From Brevibacterium casei CIP 102111 (GTDB lineage Bacteria > Actinomycetota > Actinomycetes > Actinomycetales > Brevibacteriaceae): DNA of 64,000 nucleotides. Shown one piece after another: positions 26,407-38,852 of the stretch. The stretch lies in assembly GCF_900169275.1 (NCBI RefSeq), contig NZ_FXZC01000005.1, forward strand, positions 1-64,000. The letters run 5' to 3'. Under the pieces are notes generated by a model, which was not told where the DNA came from, made no database searches, and saw only the letters and a list, made by a program, of their open reading frames with translations. Both the position numbers and the translations under genes were made by a program. Positions within the stretch are counted from its first letter, which is position 1. Every line of letters starts with the position of its first letter.

Positions 26407-27374
26407 ACGAGATAACGACGGCGGGCGACAAGAAGCTCGTCCTGGTCAGCGGACGGGCGAACCCCGAACTCGCTGAGCAGGTGGCGGAGAACCTGGGCAC
26501 CGAGCTCCTGCCGACCGACATCTACAACTTCGCCAACGGCGAGATCTACGTCCGGTTCTCCGAATCCGTGCGCGGCTGCGACGTCTTCGTCCTCCAGTCG
26601 CACAGCGCTCCCATCAACGAATGGCTGATGGAGCAGCTCATCATGGTCGACGCCCTCAAGCGCGCCTCGGCGAAGCGGATCACCGTCATCGCCCCCTTCT
26701 TCCCCTACGCGCGCCAGGACAAGAAGCACCGCGGCCGTGAGCCCATCTCCGCCCGCCTCGTCGCCGACCTCTACAAGACCGCCGGTGCGGACCGCATCAT
26801 CACCGTCGACCTCCACACCGCCCAGATCCAGGGCTACTTCGACGGACCGGTCGACCATCTCATCGCGATGCCCATCCTCGCCGGCTACGTCAAGGACAAG
26901 TACCCCGGCGACCTCGCCGTCGTCTCGCCCGACGCCGGCCGCATCAAGGTCGCCGAGAACTGGTCGAACGCCCTCGGCGGCGTGCCCCTGGCCTTCATCC
27001 ACAAGACCCGCGACATCACGCGGCCGAACGAGACGAAGGCCAACCGCGTCGTCGGTGAGGTCGAAGGCCGCACGTGCGTCCTCGTCGACGACATGATCGA
27101 CACCGGAGGCACCATCGTCCAGGCCGCGGACGCGTGCATGGCGGCGGGGGCGAAGAACGTCATCGTCGTCTCCACCCACGCCGTGTTCTCCGGGCCCGCC
27201 GTCGAGCGCCTGTCGAACTCCGTGGCCGACGAGGTCATCGTCACCAACACCCTGCCGCTGACCGAGGACAAGATCTTCGACAAGCTCACGGTGCTCTCGA
27301 TCGCCCCGCTCATCGCCCGCGCGGTCCACGAGGTCTTCGAGGACGGGTCGGTCACCAGCCTCTTCGAGGTCTGA
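26403..27374 (+). CDS. prs: Ribose-phosphate pyrophosphokinase
   Basis: Prs (323 residues) makes PRPP from ribose 5-phosphate and ATP, for use by PncB and the purine enzymes also encoded here. The sequence has FANGEIYVRF, the flexible catalytic part FFPYARQDKKHRGREPISARLVADL, VDLHTAQIQGYF and the PRPP loop VLVDDMIDTGGTIV. Length is normal for class I. The start GTG overlaps the glmU stop. A hairpin follows. Confidence 0.96.
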   Translation: MNEITTAGDKKLVLVSGRANPELAEQVAENLGTELLPTDIYNFANGEIYVRFSESVRGCDVFVLQSHSAPINEWLMEQLIMVDALKRASAKRITVIAPFFPYARQDKKHRGREPISARLVADLYKTAGADRIITVDLHTAQIQGYFDGPVDHLIAMPILAGYVKDKYPGDLAVVSPDAGRIKVAENWSNALGGVPLAFIHKTRDITRPNETKANRVVGEVEGRTCVLVDDMIDTGGTIVQAADACMAAGAKNVIVVSTHAVFSGPAVERLSNSVADEVIVTNTLPLTEDKIFDKLTVLSIAPLIARAVHEVFEDGSVTSLFEV

Positions 27375-27405
27375 GACCCGCCGTCTACCGCACCGTGGAC
27401 ACCGA

Positions 27406-27433
27406 CGAACCCCCGCCCCCGAGCGGGGGTTCG
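27406..27433 (+). terminator. Terminator after prs
   Basis: CGAACCCCCGC pairs perfectly with GCGGGGGTTCG across a short C-rich loop (27417-27422). It separates prs from the hydrolase, and a TACACT -10-like box follows directly at 27436-27441. Confidence 0.78.
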
Positions 27434-27472
27434 CTCTACACTGGAGGCAGGCGAGGGAAGGGAGCCCGGACG

Positions 27473-28516
27473 ATGTCGACCCATGACTACAACCGCTACA
27501 GGGTGGACGTCGCCGGAGGTGCGCTCTCCGTCGGCGTGTGGGAGCCGGTCTCCGCCGAACCCGGACCCGTTCCCACCGTGTGCGTCATCCACGGCATCAC
27601 CTCGAACCACCTCTTCTTCGCCGGGCTCGTCCCGCTCCTGCCGGGCGTGCGCATCATCGGACCGGACCTGCGCGGACGCGCGGACTCTCGTCTCCTGCCC
27701 GGGCCCTTCGGCATGCGCGTCCACGCCGAGGACGTCCTCACCGCCATCGAGACGTTCTCCGACTCGGGAACCGTCACCCTCGTCGGGCATTCGATGGGCG
27801 GATTCGTCGCGATGACGCTCGCCGGACTTCCCGCGGCTCTCGGTGCCGACGACACCAGCACCGACACCGAGGCGACCGTGCGCTTCCGCGGCCCCGTCCT
27901 CATCGACGGCGGCCTTCCCCTCCCGCTCGCGCTGCCCGGGGCGGGGGAGGAGCTGTCGCCGGGCGAGGCCGAGAGCGAGGAGCTCAACGCCGCACTCGAC
28001 ACCGACGACCTCATCGCCGCCGTCCTCGGCCCAGCCGCCGAGAGGCTGTCGATGACCTTCACCACCGTCGAGGAGTACCTCGCGTTCTTCGCCGCCCATC
28101 CCGCCTTCGTCGATGGACTCGACACCGTGGCGACCGAGAGCTTCGTCTACGACCTCGCCGCCAAGGACGACGACACGTTCCAGCCCTCGACCTCGGTCGA
28201 GGCGATGGAGGCCGACTCCGCCGACATGTATCAGGGCGCTGCCTACCCGGCGGCGCTGGCCGCGGTCATGGGTGACGAGGAACGGCAGGCGGACGTCGCC
28301 TTCCTCGCCGCCGAACGCGACCTCGTCGCCGCCGAGCCCGGCCTCTACCCGCCCGAGCTCGTCGCCTCCTACCGGCGGCGATGGCCGCGCATGGAGGTCG
28401 TCGAGGTCCTCGGCACCAACCACTACGACATCCTCCTCACCGAGGAGGGACTCGCCGCGTGCGCGGCAGCCGTGCAGGAACGACTTGGAGCACTCACCGA
28501 GGGTGCCGTAGAATAG
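27473..28516 (+). CDS. Alpha/beta hydrolase
   Basis: This 347-residue protein has the alpha/beta hydrolase fold. VCVIHGITSNHLFF is the oxyanion region, GHSMGGFVAMTLAG holds the nucleophilic Ser, and GTNHYDILL near the C terminus supplies the catalytic His. A long cap segment (28 to 28.2 kb) is rich in acidic residues. The substrate is not evident. The promoter of the following rplY gene is embedded in its last 11 codons. The start ATG has a purine-rich AGGGAAGGGAG stretch 8 nt upstream. Confidence 0.85.
   Translation: MSTHDYNRYRVDVAGGALSVGVWEPVSAEPGPVPTVCVIHGITSNHLFFAGLVPLLPGVRIIGPDLRGRADSRLLPGPFGMRVHAEDVLTAIETFSDSGTVTLVGHSMGGFVAMTLAGLPAALGADDTSTDTEATVRFRGPVLIDGGLPLPLALPGAGEELSPGEAESEELNAALDTDDLIAAVLGPAAERLSMTFTTVEEYLAFFAAHPAFVDGLDTVATESFVYDLAAKDDDTFQPSTSVEAMEADSADMYQGAAYPAALAAVMGDEERQADVAFLAAERDLVAAEPGLYPPELVASYRRRWPRMEVVEVLGTNHYDILLTEEGLAACAAAVQERLGALTEGAVE
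28485..28514 (+). promoter_or_regulatory. rplY promoter inside the hydrolase 3' end
   Basis: TTGGAG (28485-28490) and TAGAAT (28509-28514) are 18 bp apart and fit a housekeeping sigma factor promoter. It is placed within the final codons of the upstream hydrolase, so rplY can be expressed independently. Confidence 0.62.
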
Positions 28517-28520
28517 TCGG

Positions 28521-28659
28521 GTTGCCTCGGCGAGGGAGACGCCTGTCTCCGTGATCGACGCGGTCCTGACCCACCTCGGGTGCGCTGATATGCGGCCCCG
28601 GGTGCGGCCTCAGACTGTTTCGCCGTGGTGCATGAGAGATCACCACGAAGGAGAGAAAC
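28521..28659 (+). promoter_or_regulatory. Structured 5' leader of rplY
   Basis: If transcription starts near 28521, the leader is about 139 nt. It holds a hairpin GGAGAC/GTCTCC and a final stem CGTGGTG (28624-28630) with CACCACG (28641-28647), which ends right before the ribosome-binding site AAGGAG (28648-28653). Masking of that site by a nearby stem is plausible. No known leader family is recognised. Confidence 0.4.
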
Positions 28660-29307
28660 ATGGCTGACTTCAAGCTCATCGCAGAACCCCGCGACGAATT
28701 CGGCAAGGGCGCTGCCCGCCGCATCCGCCGCGCCGGTCGCATCCCCGCGGTCGTCTACGGCCACGGCGGCGACCCCGTCCACATCTCGCTCGAGGGACAC
28801 GCCACGATGATGGCCCTCAAGCACGCCAACGCCCTGCTCGAGATCGAGAGCACCGACGGCGCGAAGAACGTCCTCGCGATCGCCCGCGACGTCCAGATCG
28901 AGCCCGTGCGCCGTGAGATCGAGCACGTCGACCTCATCATCGTCAAGCGCGGCGAGAAGATCGAGGTCGACGTCCCCGTCCACGTCGTCGGCGACGCCGC
29001 CCCCGGCACGATGGTCTCGCAGGTCGAGTCGACGCTCGCCGTCCTCGCCGACGCGACCAAGCTGCCCGAGCTCTTCGAGGTCTCCGTCGAGGGCCGCCCC
29101 GCCGGTGAGCACATCCTCGCCGAGCAGGTCGAGCTGCCGGCCGGCGTCGAGCTCGTCGCCGACCCGGAGCTGCTCGTCGTCAACATCTCCGAAGAGCTCG
29201 AGATGGACACCGAGTCCGATGCCGACGAGACCACCGAGGACGAGGCCGCCGACGAGGAGTCGACCGACGAGGCCGCCTCCGAGGACGAGGCCTCCGAGGA
29301 GGAGTGA
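28660..29307 (+). CDS. rplY: 50S ribosomal protein bL25 (Ctc type)
   Basis: This 215-residue bL25 protein binds 5S rRNA. The N-terminal L25 domain starts FKLIAEPRDEFGKGAARRIRRAGRIPAVVYG and includes RDVQIEPVRREIEHVDL; the second, TL5/Ctc beta domain has DVPVHVVGDAAPGTMV and GEHILAEQVELPAG. The acidic tail (residues about 185-215, nearly all Glu/Asp/Ser/Thr/Ala) is longer than in E. coli. A strong ribosome-binding site precedes the ATG. It is upstream of pth, as in mycobacteria. Confidence 0.95.
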   Translation: MADFKLIAEPRDEFGKGAARRIRRAGRIPAVVYGHGGDPVHISLEGHATMMALKHANALLEIESTDGAKNVLAIARDVQIEPVRREIEHVDLIIVKRGEKIEVDVPVHVVGDAAPGTMVSQVESTLAVLADATKLPELFEVSVEGRPAGEHILAEQVELPAGVELVADPELLVVNISEELEMDTESDADETTEDEAADEESTDEAASEDEASEEE

Positions 29308-29366
29308 GAACACTGATCCGACCCTGACCGGGGTTGGACCGGCACTCACCCGAGTGTGACCACGAC

Positions 29367-29401
29367 GATCGGCGGGCCGCCACCACGGCGGCCCGCCGAT
29401 C
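29367..29401. terminator. Strong terminator after rplY
   Basis: A perfect 15-bp stem (GATCGGCGGGCCGCC with GGCGGCCCGCCGATC) encloses ACCAC. A TATCCT box (29405-29410) follows and may belong to the pth promoter. Confidence 0.85.
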
Positions 29402-29468
29402 TGCCTATCCTGGGTCCGGACACGCCTTCGGCGGGCGGCAGGGATGACGAGATGAGGAGAGGGCGACG

Positions 29469-30071
29469 ATGAGCAGCGAAGCCTGGTTGGTCTTCGGACT
29501 CGGCAATCCGGGACCGGAGTACGCGGCGACCCGGCACAACATCGGACAGATGGTCGTCGCGGAACTCGCCTCGCGCATGGGCATCAGCCTGACGCGGACG
29601 AAGCTGCGCGCGAACGTCGGCACCGGCCGGCTCCCCACCGGGTCCATTCCCGGGGTGCCGGGGCCTCGGGTCGTCCTCGCCACCTCGACGGGATACATGA
29701 ACAACTCCGGTGGGCCGCTGAGGCAGGTCGCCGACTTCTACGGCATCGACCCGGACCACATCATCGCCGTCCACGACGACGTCGACCTGCCCTTCGACAC
29801 GATCAAGGCGAAGGTCGGCGGGGGAGAGGGCGGACACAACGGCCTGCGGTCGATGACCTCGGCGCTGGGCACGAAGGACTACGTGCGCATCCGCGCCGGC
29901 GTCGGACGGCCCACCGGCCGCCAGGACACCGCCGACTACGTGCTGCGGCCGTTTGCGAAGGACGAGCGCACGACCCTGCCGATCTTCGTCTCCGACGTCG
30001 CCGACGCCGTCGAGATGTGCATCATCGAGGGCCTGCTGCCCGTGCAGGCGAAGTTCCACGCCCGCAGCTGA
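29469..30071 (+). CDS. pth: Peptidyl-tRNA hydrolase
   Basis: Pth (200 residues) recycles peptidyl-tRNA released by stalled ribosomes. LVFGLGNPGPEYAATRHNIGQMV has the catalytic His, STGYMNNSGGPL and VHDDVDLPFDTIKAKVGGGEGGHNGLRS contain the other conserved residues, and RIRAGVGRP follows. The length is usual. It is convergent with the rhomboid gene. Confidence 0.96.
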   Translation: MSSEAWLVFGLGNPGPEYAATRHNIGQMVVAELASRMGISLTRTKLRANVGTGRLPTGSIPGVPGPRVVLATSTGYMNNSGGPLRQVADFYGIDPDHIIAVHDDVDLPFDTIKAKVGGGEGGHNGLRSMTSALGTKDYVRIRAGVGRPTGRQDTADYVLRPFAKDERTTLPIFVSDVADAVEMCIIEGLLPVQAKFHARS

Positions 30072-30140
30072 GGACTCCGGGACCGCCTCGGCGAGGGCGG
30101 GAACGAACCGGTCGGAAGGACCGCCGGATCAGACGATCAC

Positions 30141-30845
30141 TCAGGCCACGGGACGGGCACCGCTCCGGCGGTGGATGTACCACGCGGCGATGATGCCGCC
30201 GATGAAGCCGAAGAGGTGACCCTGCCACGACACGCCGTTGGCCTGCGGGAAGAGCCCGAAGACGAGGGAGGCGCCGTAGGTGACGAAGACGAAGAGCCCG
30301 ATCGCGAAGTAGATGATCCTGCGCAGGACGTCCTCGGTGAACCACGTGCGCACCGCGAGGTAGCCGAAGTAACCGAAGACGATGCCCGAGGCGCCGACGA
30401 TGTAGTGGCCGGGGAAGGTCGTCAGCCACGCGCCGAGGCCGGAGACGACCGCGGAGATCACCGTGACGAGCCAGAAGCGGCGGGCGCCCTCGGCGGCGAT
30501 GAAGAGGCCGAGGATGAGGAACGGGAACGTGTTGGCCAGCAGGTGTCCGAACCCGGCGTGGAGGAGGGGACCGGTGACGATCCCGTAGAGGGCGATCGGG
30601 TTCCACGACTGCAGGCCGAAGGCGTCGAGGTCTGCCGGCAGGATCGCGTCGACGATCTCGACGATCCACATGATCGCGAGCAGGATGAAGACGGGGGCGA
30701 AGCGGGAGAACCCGCCGGAGTACATCGACCGCAGGCGCGCACCGGGGGACTGGCGGGTGCCTGGCTGGGGTGAGTGCGGAGAGTCGGTGCCGAAGAGGGC
30801 CCGGGACTCCTCGGCGGTGAAACGAGGGGAGTTGTCGGAGCTCAT
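30141..30845 (-). CDS. Rhomboid family intramembrane serine protease
   Basis: This 234-residue protein has an N-terminal cytoplasmic tail and six hydrophobic segments. LLHAGFGHLLANTFPFLILG is the rhomboid HxxxN region, GASGIVFGYFGY carries the catalytic Ser, and GVSWQGHLFGFIGG carries the catalytic His of the dyad. Its substrates are unknown. I chose the ATG at 30845 over 30863: a GATAAT box on the minus strand (30852-30857) lies 6 nt upstream, indicating a leaderless transcript. Confidence 0.93.
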   Translation of the reverse strand: MSSDNSPRFTAEESRALFGTDSPHSPQPGTRQSPGARLRSMYSGGFSRFAPVFILLAIMWIVEIVDAILPADLDAFGLQSWNPIALYGIVTGPLLHAGFGHLLANTFPFLILGLFIAAEGARRFWLVTVISAVVSGLGAWLTTFPGHYIVGASGIVFGYFGYLAVRTWFTEDVLRRIIYFAIGLFVFVTYGASLVFGLFPQANGVSWQGHLFGFIGGIIAAWYIHRRSGARPVA

Positions 30846-30851
30846 GCCTCG

Positions 30852-30857
30852 ATTATC
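30852..30857 (-). promoter_or_regulatory. -10 box of leaderless rhomboid gene
   Basis: GATAAT read on the minus strand ends 6 nt before the ATG at 30845. Confidence 0.55.
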
Positions 30858-31015
30858 GGCCACGAACTTTGGAGAACCCCCAGAGACGCGGGCCCGTGAC
30901 CGTACTGTTAGGGAGCCCGGCGGCGGGTGTCGGCCCCGGTCGACCCTCCCGTTCCCGGTCCCTGTCCTGGTCAGGCGCGCACAGGTCGGATCGGGTCCGA
31001 GTCAGGGGCGTGGAC

Positions 31016-31021
31016 TAGAAT
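31016..31021 (+). promoter_or_regulatory. -10 box of leaderless mfd
   Basis: TAGAAT ends 6 nt before the GTG at 31028. There is no ribosome-binding site in between. Confidence 0.58.
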
Positions 31022-31027
31022 TGCCAG

Positions 31028-34611
<3,584 letters not shown>

Positions 34612-34615
<4 letters not shown>

Positions 34616-35079
34616 CCGGCGACGGCGACACGTCAACGGAGGCGGGGCCCCGCGTCGACGGCATCGTCGAGGCGATGGCGGTGCTGCGCTCCCGGTGCCC
34701 GTGGTCGTCCGAACAGGACCATGCGAGCCTGGAGAAGTACGCCAGGGAGGAGACGGAAGAGCTCATCGAGGCGCTGGCGGACTTCCGTGCCGACCCGGGG
34801 CCGGCGACGCGGCAGGCCGTCATCGACGAACTCGGCGATGTCCTCTACCAGGTGCTCTTCCACTCCGCGCTGCTCGATGAGAGCGGGGGAGAGGACTACG
34901 GCCACAGCCTCGGCGCCGTCATCGACGGACTCGAGGCCAAACTCGTCCGTCGCCACCCCTTCGCCTTCGACGGTCAGGGGCGGGGCGGACCGATGGCCTC
35001 GCTCGAGGACGTCGAAGCCGAGTACCGTCGGATCAAGGACGACGAACGCGTCGCCGCGGACGAAAGCGAGGAACAGTGA
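34612..35079 (+). CDS. mazG: MazG nucleotide pyrophosphohydrolase
   Basis: This 155-residue protein is a short, single-domain MazG, which hydrolyses NTPs or dNTPs to monophosphates and pyrophosphate. RCPWSSEQDHASLEKYAREETEEL has the EExxE metal motif, and IDELGDVLYQVLFHSAL provides the ExxD part. FAFDG and a LEDVEAEYRRIK tail follow the classical pattern. M. tuberculosis MazG sits at the same place after mfd but is longer. ATGA and GTGA overlaps join it with mfd and the phosphatase. Confidence 0.93.
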
Positions 35080-35879
35080 GCCTGGACAGGATCGACATCG
35101 AGGGGACCTTCAACTTCCGCGACCTCGGCGGGGCACCCGTGGGCGGGGGAGAGTCCGTGGCGACGGGGAAGGTGTTCCGCGCCGACGGCCTCGCCCAGCT
35201 CACGGACCGCTCGCGCGAGGAGCTGCGCCGCTTGGGGATCACGACCGTCCTCGACCTGCGGGACATCGGCGAGCGGGCGAAGCACCCCGACGCCCTCGCC
35301 GGCCTCGACGTCGACCACATCGAACTCCCGATCTTCGAGGACCGGTTCTTTCCGGCAGCGCCGCTGAGCGCCGAGGAGATGAGGGAGCTCGCAGAGACGA
35401 CGGGACTCGACCTCACCGACCGTTCCCTGCGCCGGATCTACGACTACCTCATCGACCACTTCGGTCCGCGGCTCGCACTCGCCGTCGACACGATCGCGAA
35501 CCGGTGCGGGGACGGCATCGTCTTCCACTGCTCGGCGGGCAAGGACCGCACCGGCCTCGTGGCGGCGTTCGTCCTCGACATCCTCGGCGTCGACCGGGAC
35601 GACATCCTCGACGATTACACGGTCACCGAGGACCACCTCGGCGGGGCGTTCCTCGAATCCGTCCTCCGCAACTACTCGGACGCCGGGATCTCGGGCAACC
35701 TCGTCGAGACGGCGACGGCCGCACCCCGGGATCTGCTGGCGGGCATCCTCGATTCCCTCACCGAGACCTACGGTGATGACGCCGTGGAGAAGTACCTGCT
35801 CGAGCATGGGATGGATCCGCAGACCCCGGCACGACTGCGACAGCGGCTGCTCGAGGCAGGCGACGACCGAGCCGCGTGA
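35076..35879 (+). CDS. Tyrosine-protein phosphatase (DSP/PtpB type)
   Basis: This 267-residue protein is a bacterial tyrosine or lipid phosphatase of the PtpB-like class. NFRDLGG at residues 13-19 is its family hallmark, and the P-loop VFHCSAGKDRTGL has the CX5R motif (Cys152, Arg158). No signal peptide is visible. It lies between mazG (4-nt overlap) and eno. The natural substrate is unknown. Confidence 0.9.
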   Translation: MSLDRIDIEGTFNFRDLGGAPVGGGESVATGKVFRADGLAQLTDRSREELRRLGITTVLDLRDIGERAKHPDALAGLDVDHIELPIFEDRFFPAAPLSAEEMRELAETTGLDLTDRSLRRIYDYLIDHFGPRLALAVDTIANRCGDGIVFHCSAGKDRTGLVAAFVLDILGVDRDDILDDYTVTEDHLGGAFLESVLRNYSDAGISGNLVETATAAPRDLLAGILDSLTETYGDDAVEKYLLEHGMDPQTPARLRQRLLEAGDDRAA

Positions 35880-35920
35880 GGACGGGCGCCCTCGCGTTGT
35901 GCACTAAGCTGAACCGCAGG

Positions 35921-35937
35921 CACATGTTCCCCATGTG
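35921..35937. promoter_or_regulatory. Palindrome in the eno 5' region
   Basis: CACATG-TTCCC-CATGTG is a perfect inverted repeat, located between a TAAGCT -10-like box (near 35905) and the AAGGAG site of eno. It could be an operator or a small mRNA hairpin. Confidence 0.4.
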
Positions 35938-35958
35938 ATACCGACTGCTAAGGAGTGA

Positions 35959-37242
<1,284 letters not shown>

Positions 37243-37275
37243 GGCCCTGCCTCCGGGTTGGCCCGGCTGCACTGC

Positions 37276-37475
37276 GGCTGACGTCAGCCGGCCGCACTGT
37301 GGCTGAGGTCAGTCGGTCGCACCGTGGCTGACGTCCGCGCGCCGCACCGTGGCTGACGTCAGTCGGCCGCACGCTGGCTGACGTCAGTCGGTCGCACGGT
37401 GGCTGAGGTCAGTCGGTCGCACGCTGGCTGACGTCAGTCGGTCGCACGGTGGCTGAGGTCAGTCGGTCGCACCAC
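37276..37475. repeat. Eight exact-length 25-bp tandem repeats
   Basis: Units start at 37276, 37301, 37326, 37351, 37376, 37401, 37426 and 37451. The consensus is GGCTGACGTCAGTCGG, then T or C, then CGCAC and three variable bases. Most units contain the palindrome CTGACGTCAG; units 2, 6 and 8 have GAGGTC in place of GACGTC. Units 5-6 and 7-8 form a 50-bp higher-order duplication. Since 25 is not a multiple of three and there are no spacers, the array is neither coding nor CRISPR. It begins 33 bp after the eno stop. Confidence 0.95.
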
Positions 37476-37477
37476 TG

Positions 37478-37532
37478 CGCCGAGGCGGGGGCGGGGGACC
37501 CGCCAACGGCCCCCGCAGCCCCCGCCTCGGCG
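37478..37532. terminator. Long GC hairpin after the repeat array
   Basis: CGCCGAGGCGGGGGC (37478-37492) is perfectly complementary to GCCCCCGCCTCGGCG (37518-37532), and the 25-nt middle can fold further (GGGGG with CCCCC). It is the first terminator-like structure after eno. The arms contain the recurrent 9-mer in both orientations. The rest of the gap to 37719 shows no gene that I can support. Confidence 0.65.
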
Positions 37533-37719
37533 ATTGCGCGTCGGCTGTGCTCACCCCTGGTTGCCTCACCTACGCTGAGCGCCACGTCGCACCCTTGGCT
37601 CCATAACGCCCCGTTCGCTCCGCACGTCCTACCCGGAGCGCCGAATCCTCCCCTTGTGCGGGTTGTTTTTGTCGTTGCACCGGCGGGGAGGACGCAACGT
37701 CATCTCGCCGAGGCGGTCG

Positions 37720-38769
37720 TCACCTCGCCGAGGCCGTCGTGGCCCCCATCACCGCCCGCTTGATCTCTTCGAACTTCGCCTCCTGGAACAGTTCCTTCCA
37801 GCTGATGCGCACGATGCGCCACCCGCGATCGCGCAGCCACTGCTCGCGTCGCCGCTCCCGTTCGAGCTCGTCGCGAGGCACCCCCGAACCGAGGTAAAGC
37901 TTGCCGATGCCGTCGACCTCGACGATGAGGTGGGCCGCCTGATGACAGAAGTCGACCCGGATGGTGGTGCCGAACGTGTCGGTCGTGAAGCTCACCTGCG
38001 GGGTCATGCCGACGATGCCGTGCTGGTAGAACCGCACGGCCGCGACCGACTCCGCGGGTGACTCGCGGCGGGCATCGGCGAGATCGAGCGCGAGTTCCAC
38101 GCGCTTCGAGTTCCGCTTCTCGAACGACTGGGCGACGACCGTGCGGATCTTCGCCGGGGTCGTAAGCTTGCGACGCAGGGCGTCATCGAGCATGGCCACG
38201 GAGATCTCGAGGCTGTACGTGCGGGCGACATCGACGAGTGTGCGCTCGAGCGTCGTGACCTGCAGGCCGTAAGGGGTCGTCTGGATGTGCTGTTTCGGGA
38301 TCGTCGCCCCACGCACGTGGAGGTTGGGGAATCGGCGATTGACTCCCGGGCGGACGACCTCGACCTGGTGCGTGACCGGGTAGGCGACCGGCAGTCCGTG
38401 CATGAGCGCCGCGGAGATGTGGGTGATGATCTCCGAGTCCGCCGGGGACGCGGCATTGCGGCGTGCATCGTCGGTCGACGGGACTGCGATGTGCCGCTGC
38501 CCCTGCTGGAACCGCACCTCGCAGTGGGCCATGACGGCGGCGTTGAGGGCTTCGATCGTGTCGCGCTGGTCGCCGTGTGCGACGAACTCGTCGTGGGTGC
38601 CCTCGTCGATGCTGCTCCAGAGAACGCGGTGGCTGTCGACGCTGCATACGTGACGCACGAGGTAGACGCCTCGGGACAGGCGGAGCAGACAGCAGTCGCG
38701 AGCGAAGCGGAGGTCGGTGTGGGTGAAACCGAGGCGGGTGAGCTCTTGGGTCGTGAAGATCTTGTACAT
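37720..38769 (-). CDS. AbiEi antitoxin-like / DUF559 endonuclease-like orphan protein
   Basis: This 349-residue protein combines an N-terminal winged-helix-like part (IFTTQELTRLGFTHTDLRFARDCCLLRLSRGVYLV), typical of AbiEi-type antitoxin or transcriptional regulator domains, with a C-terminal DUF559/Vsr-like fold. The latter shows RVDFCHQAAHLIVEVDGIGKLY, then ERERRREQWLRDRGWRIVRISW. The D, then ExD and K residues match a PD-(D/E)XK nuclease core. Such two-part proteins are common orphan genes in Micrococcales. No AbiEii toxin gene is adjacent, so a type IV toxin-antitoxin role is not supported. The ATG at 38769 is preferred; 38781 and 38802 are alternatives. Confidence 0.83.
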   Translation of the reverse strand: MYKIFTTQELTRLGFTHTDLRFARDCCLLRLSRGVYLVRHVCSVDSHRVLWSSIDEGTHDEFVAHGDQRDTIEALNAAVMAHCEVRFQQGQRHIAVPSTDDARRNAASPADSEIITHISAALMHGLPVAYPVTHQVEVVRPGVNRRFPNLHVRGATIPKQHIQTTPYGLQVTTLERTLVDVARTYSLEISVAMLDDALRRKLTTPAKIRTVVAQSFEKRNSKRVELALDLADARRESPAESVAAVRFYQHGIVGMTPQVSFTTDTFGTTIRVDFCHQAAHLIVEVDGIGKLYLGSGVPRDELERERRREQWLRDRGWRIVRISWKELFQEAKFEEIKRAVMGATTASAR

Positions 38770-38808
38770 GAAACCAAAGTGCATCAAATGAAGTCTAAGC
38801 ACAATAGA

Positions 38809-38852
38809 CAGTTTGATAACTGTGGATAACTCTGTGCATGGGGTGTGGATAA
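38809..38852. promoter_or_regulatory. Two perfect DnaA boxes and an inverted repeat
   Basis: TGTGGATAA occurs at 38821-38829 and 38844-38852, each an exact match to the DnaA consensus TTATCCACA on the other strand. They are in the same orientation, 23 bp apart. An inverted repeat CAGTT-TGAT-AACTG (38809-38822) abuts the first. The stretch from 38760 to 38852 is the most AT-rich in this region and lies just upstream of the DUF559 gene start. Confidence 0.68.

Noticed and set aside
37276-37475. CRISPR array
   Set aside because: The units are contiguous with no spacers and no cas gene is present.
37720-38769. Type IV AbiE toxin-antitoxin system
   Set aside because: Only the AbiEi-like part is seen; the AbiEii nucleotidyltransferase toxin gene is missing and the C terminus is nuclease-like instead.
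38809-38852. Chromosome origin oriC
   Set aside because: Two DnaA boxes alone are too few, and dnaA, dnaN, rpmH and gyrB, which mark actinobacterial oriC, are absent.
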